Part shown: positions 1 through 8,200 of the stretch, piece after piece
Numbering within the stretch: the stretch's first letter is position 1
Layout of the letters: every line of letters starts with the position of its first letter
DNA from: Pycnococcus provasolii
Lineage: Eukaryota > Chlorophyta > Pseudoscourfieldiophyceae > Pseudoscourfieldiales > Pycnococcaceae
Assembly: GCA_938743325.2 (NCBI GenBank)
Contig: OW568901.1
Coordinates: 284,030 to 348,029 of the forward strand
Length of the DNA stretch: 64,000 nucleotides
Reading direction: 5' to 3'
Notes under the pieces: model-generated
Databases searched by the model: none
Seen by the model: the letters and a program-made list of their open reading frames with translations, nothing else
Told to the model about the DNA's origin: nothing
Program-made: the position numbers and the translations under genes

Positions 1-42
1 CCTAACCCTAACCCCAACCCACTGTATTCTGTCGTTGTCCGG
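1..42 (+). repeat. Left terminal inverted repeat of the MULE
   Basis: This is the exact reverse complement of 2744-2785. It begins with CCTAACCCTAACCCC. It may continue to the left of the window. Confidence 0.85.
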
Positions 43-85
43 TTGTTGCCACTTCGGAAGGAACTCCTTATCCTCACCGTATCTC

Positions 86-2695
86 TCATTCTTCTCCAGA
101 TTCTTCTTGGGGCATCATGAACTCCTCCTCTTCATTCTCGTCGTCCTCATCTCCTCCAGGGAGCGCCAAAGTCGTGTCGTGAGCTGTGAGACTGAACTTT
201 GGGCACTGCTTTGAGCGTGCATTGTGGCCTTTCATGCCACACACTTTGCACTTGTGCTGCTTGGCTGCATCCTCCACGGCGCTGAGATGCCTCTTCGGCT
301 CTGCAGGACGGCCTTTTGGGCGAGGGCCTGCGACAGGATCCTTCAACGGGTGTTCAGGGAGTAGCGCAAGATCCGCTATGCACGGGATTGTTTTGCCTGC
401 ACGCCATTGGTGTACATACTCCCACTGCTCACGCCATCGCTTAGTAGTCTCCTGCGGCGGCAAAAACTTCGCAAGATCCACACCAGCAGACTTCGCGGCG
501 CTCGCAAGAGAAACGCAGAAAGGACCTCCCACAATTTCAGGACGACAGCAAGTACACGTACCGTCATTTAGGTTCACTGTTTGGCAGATCCCTGGATACG
601 ACTTGTGCCACACTTTGGCGACACGTCGCAGGTTGTTTTGAAACACAACGACGCGGTCGCGGACCTTCTTTTTCGCCTCGCCGCCTGAGTTGAGCAGGAG
701 ACGAATCTTTGGCGGAGCGGCGTCAGTTCGTTTAGCCGCCGCCGCAATTCTTTTCTCCGTCTGGTTCTCGATTCCGTCCATCAGGTTCAAGAAACTTTGC
801 ACCACGTTCGCGTTGTGACGGACGCTCTGGTTTGTCATCCAATTGTTCCAAGACTCAGCTGGGGAGGATACGGCATATCCGCGGAGATGCGCACCAGCTT
901 CAAAAGCCGCGCGAAGATACTGACATTTGTCCGGCAGCTTTTCCAAGTACGCCTTTGTTTGGGCGTTCATGATGCTCTTCGCGTGCGCGAGCTTCGCCGC
1001 AGAGTATCCGTACACAGCCTCACGATACGCGTCGCGCCCTGCCGAGCCGACGCCGGGCTGGACGCGTACGTTTTCGCTGCGGTGTCTTTCGCACGAAAAC
1101 CCAAGCATGTTCGGGAACACCTCCGCACGGGACGGCTTCAGGCCCTTATCTCCGTCGGTGATGTTTGCATGGGTGCTGACATCAAGAGCAGGATAATGTT
1201 CTTTCACGGCGCGGTAATGACTCGTCCAACTTTCCTTGTCTTCATTCATGATAGTCCAGGTGACACACATTGGAAGCAAATGGCGATTCGCGTCAAGTGT
1301 CGTAGTCGAGAGGAAAGTTCCTCCGAACGCACCCTCGCTATGCGCTCCATCTGCAAAGCTCGGAGTCTTCTCGACGAGCCCAGCGTTCCACAAAGCTTTG
1401 ATTGCACCTGGTACGTACGTGTACCCAGTGAGGTATTCACCCCCTTCGTCGGTTATGTGTTCTGTGTTAGGCTCGACGAATGGAGTCTTTGCTTTATCAG
1501 GTAGATCCTTCTCCTTGAGCTCATGCTCTGCCTTCATGCGCGCCTTGTAGATCTTTTTCATCCCCTCCGCGTTCGTCGTGTGCACCGTGAGGTGACCGAT
1601 GCCAGATGCGTTCACCAATTCAGCCAACGGCTTGAATTTGCTTGCAGATAAGGAGGCGGAGGCGAGCGCCTTCGCCTCCTTCAAGACCTTACCAGCGAAC
1701 GCGTTCGTGACATCCTTCCCCACGTACGGCTGTACGTGGGCGACTGCATCGTTCGGCTTCATGTTGGCGTTCCTCGCCAGGGCCTCGGTCAATACGGGCG
1801 CGAGTTCGGGAGCAGTGTAAGCGTGGAAGTTTCCTTTCTTCTTGAACTCCGGCAAGACAACGCAAGTGTGGGCCTCGTGGGCCTTGCACAACCACTTGCC
1901 GTGGCAAAGTCTGAAAGATGTTTTGAAGGCACAGCCCTTTACAGGGCAAAGTGCGCGAACAAAATCAGCACTTTTTTGGCCTTTTCCATTAGGTCCGTCA
2001 GAGAAAGACAAAGCTTTCTTGTCTCTCTCTGCACACGCCTTAATGTTCGCAAGTACTGCACTGCGGTGCGGATAAGTTGTTGACCCAGCCACAAAGGTAA
2101 CGTGCTCCGCCTCGCTGACTCTCATTGGCTTCAAAGGGCTTTCCATTTTCAAAATCTCAGCAGCCTCCTCCCGCCGCCTTTGCTGAAGCTCCTTCTTCAC
2201 CTTCTTCTTTTCCGGAGTTGAAATTGGGGATACTTGAGCTGGACGTCCACGTCGCCTTTGTGTACTAGCATCCTCAGGATCATGCGCACCGTCTGCCGGA
2301 GGATCATGCGCACCGTCTGCCGGAGGTTCAAGCGCACCGTCTGCCGGAGGATCATGTGCATCGTCTGCCGGAGGTTCAAGCGATTCCGCTGCCGGAGGAT
2401 CATGTGCATCGTCTGCCGGAGGTTCAAGCGCTTCCTTTGCAAGATCACCCCGCGTTTGAACTCCTCCACGTGCACGGCGCGTAGAGTGTGCCCGAGTCCT
2501 TGAAGCATCGTATTCTCCAACGCCACGACTTGAACCAGCTTGCGCGGTAAACAACGCGCGACTTGTAGCCGCAGATCGTCGTGTAGCTCCTCGCGATGTT
2601 GATGTCTGTGTGTTGTTCTCACGATTAAGTTGCAGCAATGTTGCTGCGACGTTCCCACTTGGACTAGCTAGTACGGCACGCTGCCTGGGTGCCAT
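86..2695 (-). CDS. MULE/Mutator-like transposase, 869 aa
   Basis: Probable cut-and-paste transposase of the element that surrounds it. The N-terminal 150 residues are low complexity and hold a degenerate run of EPPADDAHDP-like units. A Cys/His cluster near residues 250-280 (CPVKGC, then CKAHEAHTC) looks like the zinc-finger DNA-binding region of MuDR-type proteins. The MULE DDE core follows: FADGAH near residue 448, ITDGDKGLKPS near 515 with a downstream CERH, and SPAESWNNW near 615, giving the expected D-D-E order. A CCHC-like knuckle (CKVCGMKGHNARSKQC) and an acidic tail end the protein. The ATG at 2695 lies 48 bp inside the right inverted repeat, and the stop lies 43 bp inside the left one. 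There is no internal stop, so the gene looks intact. The family call is from motifs; activity is inference. Confidence 0.8.
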   Translation of the reverse strand: MAPRQRAVLASPSGNVAATLLQLNRENNTQTSTSRGATRRSAATSRALFTAQAGSSRGVGEYDASRTRAHSTRRARGGVQTRGDLAKEALEPPADDAHDPPAAESLEPPADDAHDPPADGALEPPADGAHDPPADGAHDPEDASTQRRRGRPAQVSPISTPEKKKVKKELQQRRREEAAEILKMESPLKPMRVSEAEHVTFVAGSTTYPHRSAVLANIKACAERDKKALSFSDGPNGKGQKSADFVRALCPVKGCAFKTSFRLCHGKWLCKAHEAHTCVVLPEFKKKGNFHAYTAPELAPVLTEALARNANMKPNDAVAHVQPYVGKDVTNAFAGKVLKEAKALASASLSASKFKPLAELVNASGIGHLTVHTTNAEGMKKIYKARMKAEHELKEKDLPDKAKTPFVEPNTEHITDEGGEYLTGYTYVPGAIKALWNAGLVEKTPSFADGAHSEGAFGGTFLSTTTLDANRHLLPMCVTWTIMNEDKESWTSHYRAVKEHYPALDVSTHANITDGDKGLKPSRAEVFPNMLGFSCERHRSENVRVQPGVGSAGRDAYREAVYGYSAAKLAHAKSIMNAQTKAYLEKLPDKCQYLRAAFEAGAHLRGYAVSSPAESWNNWMTNQSVRHNANVVQSFLNLMDGIENQTEKRIAAAAKRTDAAPPKIRLLLNSGGEAKKKVRDRVVVFQNNLRRVAKVWHKSYPGICQTVNLNDGTCTCCRPEIVGGPFCVSLASAAKSAGVDLAKFLPPQETTKRWREQWEYVHQWRAGKTIPCIADLALLPEHPLKDPVAGPRPKGRPAEPKRHLSAVEDAAKQHKCKVCGMKGHNARSKQCPKFSLTAHDTTLALPGGDEDDENEEEEFMMPQEESGEE
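2270..2445 (-). repeat. In-frame tandem repeat in the transposase N-terminus
   Basis: About 30-bp units such as GTCTGCCGGAGGATCATG are repeated roughly five times. They encode alternating DAHDPPA and EPPAD blocks. The repeat keeps the reading frame and probably forms a flexible linker. Confidence 0.75.
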
Positions 2696-2743
2696 GGGCT
2701 CGAAATGTTTTGGCGCGAGAAATGGACAAAAAGGTCCAAAAAA

Positions 2744-2785
2744 CCGGACAACGACAGAATACAGTGGGTTGGGGTTAGGGTTAGG
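2744..2785 (-). repeat. Right terminal inverted repeat of the MULE
   Basis: This is the exact reverse complement of 1-42. It ends in GGGTTGGGGTTAGGG. One further TTAG follows to 2790 and then the flank changes character. Confidence 0.85.
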
Positions 2786-2790
2786 GTTAG

Positions 2791-3131
2791 AATTTCAGAC
2801 CGGGGCGTACTGTAATTAGGATTTCTTTCCGGGGCGAACTAGGACGAAAACGGGGCGTACTGCAATTTCGATTTTCTGGCTCGGGGCGTACTGTATTTCT
2901 CCCAACAAGTTTTGTTCGAGGGGAGAGGAACGAGGTTCAAAAGGAGGGGGAGAAAAGAAAGGGTTAGGGTTGTAAGGGTTAGGGTTACGGGTTAGGGTTT
3001 AGTAGTCCTCCTTCATCGCAACCCCCTCCCCCGCCTGATATCAGTCCCCCTTTCCACGTGTCGATTACGAGTCTTGTCCCTTGAAATAAATGTTCCTCAT
3101 GCCGCTCTCATGTTCCGCCTCATTCTCATTC
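2791..3131. other. Intergenic region with a telomere-like patch
   Basis: No gene is seen. The phrase GGGGCGTACTG recurs at about 2802, 2852 and 2885 in a spaced array next to the transposon end. A degenerate telomere-like patch lies at about 2961-3000 (GGGTTAGGGTTGTAAGGG and variants). Confidence 0.6.
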
Positions 3132-4760
3132 TCATTCCGATTCGTGTTTCTTTGCTTTGCGTGTTCCTGTTTCTTTGTTGTTTCCTGTGCACGCGTGTTT
3201 GTGCCCGCCGCCATGTTCCTTCCAGTCGTTCAGCTGGCACTCGCGGCTGCAGTATGCGCGACTGCCGCACCCGCCGCACTTCTTCAAATCGGTCGACTCT
3301 GTGCCGCACATGTCGCAAAACGTCGTGTAGCGCTCAGGAACCTGAAGCCAGCGTGCCCACTGATTCAGCTCCGCATACATCTCCGCGGCTGATGCGCCGT
3401 CGTCATCGTCAGCTCCCACGCCGAAGTTGGAGCTGGAGTTCGGGTTTGAGTTTTCCCTTCCGCCGTCGAAAAACGCGATGTCCTGAAACCAAGGTAAATC
3501 CTTGGCGAAGGCAACGCGCACGCGCTGCTCCGAGTCACTATCGTCGTAGTAGATGACCTTGCCTATGCGGTTGTTCGGCGTTTGATGGGCACGCCGCCCA
3601 CCGCGTCGAGCACGTCCTGTGCCCAACAAGCGTTTAAAGGCGAACGCACGAAGACCGTTGGGAGAATTCTCACGGTCTATGCCGCCAGAAAACAAGTTTA
3701 CGCCGCCGAGTGCTGCACTCACGCGCCGCTCTCCGCCAAGCATCTTCGCGAGCGTCGACATGCCGGCAGCAGACAGAAGCCCTGCGGCGATGATGAGGTT
3801 GCTTCGCCTCTGTTGCATATCTATGCTCAGGTCGTCGTCCTCGCCTTGTAGTGCACGCGTGTACGCCTTCACGGCGCCCCTCTTGTCGCCAGTGCGTCGA
3901 AGTGCGACGCCCAGGTTGTTTAGTTGAGTACGTACGTCGGCTACCGGGTCGCCGTGCACTTCGGCGATTTTGCAAAGCTCTTGGTAGACGTCGACGGCAC
4001 GGCTTGGCTTTCCCATCGATTCGTACGATTCGCCGAGTATTTGTCTCATACAACACGAGTCGAATGTCACTTCTCCTTGCGCTGCTTCACAAAATGGCAA
4101 GCAGAGTGATATGAGAGACGCCACGGCAGCGTTCATGTGCATTTGTTGCATAATCCCCGTCGCCACTAGGACGAGCGCATCGCAAGTGCACATTTCGCCG
4201 TCGTCGAGGCGGTCAATCAGCGCGGTGAGAAGAACGGCGTCGCGGAATGTTTGCGCCTTGTGCACGCTCAGTCCCGAAGTGGAGAAGTCCGGCACAAGAG
4301 ACATTGGTCCACGACCACAACGTCCATTCGACACGCCAAGTTTTACGTCGATGTGCGCCTCGATTCCATTTTTATGAGTGCGTGTGACGCGGTAGACGGC
4401 GAACGCGTCGAGGTCCGTCGCGTCCTCTTCCCACGCCATGACAGCTTGTTTGCGCACGACAGCGTTTGACTCCGAGGCGTGGGCATTTTCGATGCGTGTG
4501 ATTCGCGCCTGCTCAAGAATGTGCTCGCGTGCCTTTTTGAGGTCTGCTTTCACGGCGTCGAAACGAGGCACTTCAGCGCTATTCATGCGACGGAAGAGAG
4601 CTTCCAACGAGTTGTTGAAAGACCTGTATCGTGAAGAACCTGGGCTACTTGGCGGCGACGCGGGCATTGATGCCGTCCCGCCATAGAGCCGAGGATTCAT
4701 GTCAGTGTGAAGAGTTGTTGTGTCACTGTCAGTCTCCCCACTACTACTCGTCGACGCCAT
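3132..4760 (-). CDS. TPR-like protein with C-terminal MYND zinc finger, 542 aa
   Basis: The C-terminus has a MYND-type cluster (CDMCGTESTDLKKCGGCG, then YCSRECQLNDWKEH and a final HxxxC), a zinc-binding protein-interaction module common in algae. Residues around 250-330 contain helical repeats in TPR style (GESYESMGKPSRAVDVYQEL, LNNLGVALRRTGDKRGAVKA). The N-terminus is Ser/Thr-rich. The start is placed at the ATG at 4760. In-frame codons upstream would add a Leu/Phe-rich stretch that lies over an A/T-rich leader and is probably not translated. The gene is divergent from the NLR-like gene and sits between two telomere-like patches. Its function is unknown; scaffolding or regulation is only a guess from the domains. 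Confidence 0.75.
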   Translation of the reverse strand: MASTSSSGETDSDTTTLHTDMNPRLYGGTASMPASPPSSPGSSRYRSFNNSLEALFRRMNSAEVPRFDAVKADLKKAREHILEQARITRIENAHASESNAVVRKQAVMAWEEDATDLDAFAVYRVTRTHKNGIEAHIDVKLGVSNGRCGRGPMSLVPDFSTSGLSVHKAQTFRDAVLLTALIDRLDDGEMCTCDALVLVATGIMQQMHMNAAVASLISLCLPFCEAAQGEVTFDSCCMRQILGESYESMGKPSRAVDVYQELCKIAEVHGDPVADVRTQLNNLGVALRRTGDKRGAVKAYTRALQGEDDDLSIDMQQRRSNLIIAAGLLSAAGMSTLAKMLGGERRVSAALGGVNLFSGGIDRENSPNGLRAFAFKRLLGTGRARRGGRRAHQTPNNRIGKVIYYDDSDSEQRVRVAFAKDLPWFQDIAFFDGGRENSNPNSSSNFGVGADDDDGASAAEMYAELNQWARWLQVPERYTTFCDMCGTESTDLKKCGGCGSRAYCSRECQLNDWKEHGGGHKHACTGNNKETGTRKAKKHESE

Positions 4761-5258
4761 CGTGTACAAAATAAATAAAATAAATAAAAATAATGAAATG
4801 GAATGAAGACGTGTGTTGTGTGACAGATGATTTGAATCCCGGATTTTATCCGTTCGGGACAAGTCACAAGCAAAAGGGCTAGGGTTACGGGTTAGGGTTA
4901 CGGGTTGTAAGGGTTAGGGTTGTAAGGGTTAGGGTTACGGGTTAGGGTTTCCATGGAGCCGTCCTTCCTCCTCCCTCCTCCTCCTTCCTCATAAGGTAGG
5001 CCACACCCTCCATCCCCCTGGAGCCATAATCAGCCCGAGGATTTTCGTGCAAGCAGCGTGCAGCGTGCAGCGTGCAACGTTCAAGTGCAAGTGTGAGTAA
5101 GTGTAGCAAGAAGTGCAAGTGTGAGTGGAAGTGTAAGTGCAAGTGCAAGTGTAAGTGTAAGTGATAGAGTACAGTAAGTGTAGCAAGTAAGTGCAGCTTT
5201 CAAGATTGATATTGGCCGGTGCTTGAAGCAATTATTGGCCGAGCAACTTGAAGCAATC
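4761..5258. promoter_or_regulatory. Divergent intergenic region between the MYND and NLR-like genes
   Basis: This 498-bp stretch must hold both 5' leaders. It contains an A/T-rich AAATAAATAAA segment next to the MYND start. A telomere-like block follows at about 4880-4950 with GGGTTAGGG, GGGTTACGGG and TTGTAAGGG variants. At about 5080-5200 there is a hexamer-like array of AAGTG(C/T) units just before the NLR-like start. No TATA box is obvious. Confidence 0.5.
4878..4950 (+). repeat. Interstitial telomere-like repeat
   Basis: Degenerate TTAGGG units with TTACGGG and TTGTAAGGG variants. The segment GTAAGGGTTAGGGTTACGGG and what follows also occurs at about 2971-3000, so the MYND gene is bracketed by direct copies. 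Confidence 0.8.
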
Positions 5259-8200
5259 ATGGGGTGTGCGTCGTCATCAGAGACATCAGTGGCGGCGGTA
5301 CACGGCATTGATGCGGCGTTGTTGGCGGAGTCAACAGCGGTGCCAGTCAAGCCACCTAGTAGGCAAATCTTCGATGATGATGCGAAGAATCAGGCGCAGG
5401 AACACTCGTCCGAGTCGCCCGTGTACCGCGCAGTCGCTTTAGCTTGGCTTGCACAGTTTGTTAAGGCGCACGACGGAACGACGCAAAGCTGGGACGTCGT
5501 CAAGGAGTTTATGAGTGAGGAGGATGGAGGTGGCCAGGATGCGGTCTTAACGGTGACACCGCACAATCTTGAGACGCACCGCGATAAGCGACGAGCTGCT
5601 GAGAAAGCAAAGAGTGGCAAGCCGGTTCCGGTGCAGTACCGTGACATTCCGTTCGAACAGATGTACACGACGGATATCGTCGAGTGCTTCGTGCGTTCGC
5701 TGGCACGCAAAGAGCACATGAGCTACGCGCAAGCGAAGAACCTTCCTGTGGGCGCGCCGTCGTACTTTGTCTCGCACGCGTGGGGAAGCACTTTCGTCGA
5801 CCTCGTGAAGAGCGTGACTGGGGCACTCGCAGGCGCTGCTCAAAACGATACGTACGTGTGGCTGGACATTTTCGCCATCAACCAGGACGATACGGGTGGC
5901 GTGTTTTCGGCGATGGCTGAACTAGATGATGGCAAGACGCTCGCAAGCACCGTGGAAACATCGCGCGCGACGCTCGTCGTGCTGGATAAGGAGCGCGTCA
6001 TCCCGCTGACGAGATTGTGGTGCCTATACGAGATCGGGTCGACACCACCGCAGAAGCTGCAACTCGTCACGCACGGGTTCTCGGAAAAGGACGTGTCGCA
6101 TCACATTCGTAATATCGACGCGGAGACGGCGCTGTGCTTTTCGGAAGACGATAAGAAGATGATTCGCGGCGAAATCACGGGCAAATTTAAGTTTGAGAGT
6201 CTGAAGCACTTCACGGAGGAGCTCAAGCTGCGTTTCATGCTCCGTCCGATGAGCTATGAGTCGGATTTGCAGGCGCTGCGAGAACGTGGACAGAGCAACA
6301 ACTACCAGCTGGACGAGCTGCGTGCACATGTGACGTCGACCGGTGGACGTCTTGCATGCATTGTTGGCGGACCAGGCGAGGGCAAGTCGAGCGTGGCTGC
6401 GGCAGCCCTCGACTTGGTTCACGCGTCACACTTCTGCAAACGTGCTGATGTCAGGCGCCAGGACGTGCTTGAGATGGTGAGGTCGCTTGGCTTTCAGCTT
6501 GGTCAACGATTTGACGTTGTTCGCGAATGCTTGATTGATCTAGAGGAAGATACCGCCGCGAAGGCGCTCGTTGACCCGGATGTCGCGGTGAATGCGCTTT
6601 TGGTGGATCCGCTGAAAAAACTTGCTAAAATTCAAAAGCATGCGGTGATTTTGCTGGATGCGCTCGACGAGGCGGACGATGACCGGCACATCTCCAATGC
6701 TGCAGTCGGGTTGCTTCGGCATCTCGCTCGTGATGTGCGCTCGAGTGTCTCTGTGCTTGTGACGACGCGCCCAGATGCGGATGGGGACTATCCTCGTCGA
6801 CGTGTGCTGGAGCACGATTGGGAGGGGGGCATGTGCGTGATGGAGCCTGCACAAGTTCTTGGACCGGCCCCGGTGGAAGTGAAAAAGGAGGAGAGTCGCC
6901 TTCCAGGACCCTGGGAAGAGGCGATGCGCAACATGCAGAGCATAAAGGTGTACCAGATTGTTGCTCGCGAGTTTGTCAAGCGGCATGGAACGAGCTCGAA
7001 GTCACCACCTGCGGACATTGATGCCGCGTATAAGCTTTGGTTTGATCGCGCAGCGAAGGATGACGAGGATGTTCGTCGGCTGATTGACATTGTGCTCGCT
7101 TCGCGTGAACCTCTCTCGTCAGCGCATGTTGATAGATTGCGTTTGCGAGAGACGTGTGAGCACCTACCTGGTTGGGGACTGCTGTTTGAAGAGCGCGATC
7201 ACCTGCTGCAGACGTTGCACTTGTCACTGCGTGAATTTTTAGGAGACGCGAAGCGATCAGGTGAGCACGCAGCAGACGTATTTCGTGGACATCGTGAGCT
7301 GGCGCGATCGTGCCTGGACATTTTGAAACGTGGCGACGACGAGAAGGGGCCGGCTGTGGCATATTCCTTGCGACATGCACACGCGCACTTGACCGAGGCG
7401 GTTGAGAAGATGCAGCATGGTGACGATGAGACGTTGGCGATAAATGTGATGAAGGAGTGGCATGCTGCGTTTATGGTTGATCGTGAAAAGGAGGCGTCGA
7501 TGATTCCTGAGGGATACGAGGCGTCACCGTGGTGTGCGACAGAGTTTGCGGGTCTGTGGTTGAAGCGTCAGATGGAGGCAGGTCGAAGAGGTGTGCTCGT
7601 GGTGGAATTGCTGCGCCTCGAGAAGGCGCTATTGGAAGCGAAAAACAAGTTCGCGAATGATGCTACTGGGTTGATGGCGACTGTGGAATCGATGCATGCC
7701 TTTGTTCGCGTACTTCGGTGGGGAGTTGGGACGTATTCGGAGGTTGGATTGATTGCGGCGAATCTGCCGTGTACGAGTGCATGGCATCAGAGTCCAGGAC
7801 AGAGGGTGCTGTCGTCTTGTACGCCAAGTCTTTGCATACCAGCTCGTGTGGATATTGATGCTACGATATTGAACAACATGAATAGCCATTCTTCTGGGGT
7901 GACTTCCGCATCGTATTCCGCGGATGGTACGCGCATCGTCTCCGCGAGCTTTGACACTACCGTTCGCGTCTGGGACGCGACGACAGGCGCGTGCATATCT
8001 GTGCTGGAAGGCCATTCTAGTGTGGTGACTTCCGCCTCGTATTCCGCGGATGGGACGCGCATCGTCTCCGCGAGCTGGGACAAGAGCGTTCGCGTCTGGG
8101 ACGCGACGACCGGCGCGTGTATATCAGTGCTGGAAGGCCATACTCGTGCGGTGAGTTCCGCCTCGTATTCCGCGGATGGGACGCGCATCGTCTCCGCGAG

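Larger units (their letters stand above)
1..2785 (-). mobile_element. MULE-type DNA transposon with telomere-like terminal inverted repeats
   Basis: Positions 1-42 and 2744-2785 are perfect inverted repeats as read by eye. They enclose one transposase gene. The outer part of each arm is telomere-like (CCCTAACCCCAACCC on the left, its complement on the right), so G-rich repeats point outward at both ends. The inner part, ACTGTATTCTGTCGTTGTCC, is element-specific. The left arm touches the window edge, so the true end and any 8-9 bp target duplication typical of Mutator elements cannot be checked. The right flank after 2790 (AATTTCAGACCGG) is not telomeric. Confidence 0.8.

Noticed and set aside
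1-20. Window start as a left-hand chromosome telomere
   Set aside because: Only about two CCCTAA units are present before the sequence turns into the element-specific inverted repeat, and the same bases are mirrored at 2764-2785. It is better explained as the MULE terminus, though sequence to the left is needed to be sure.
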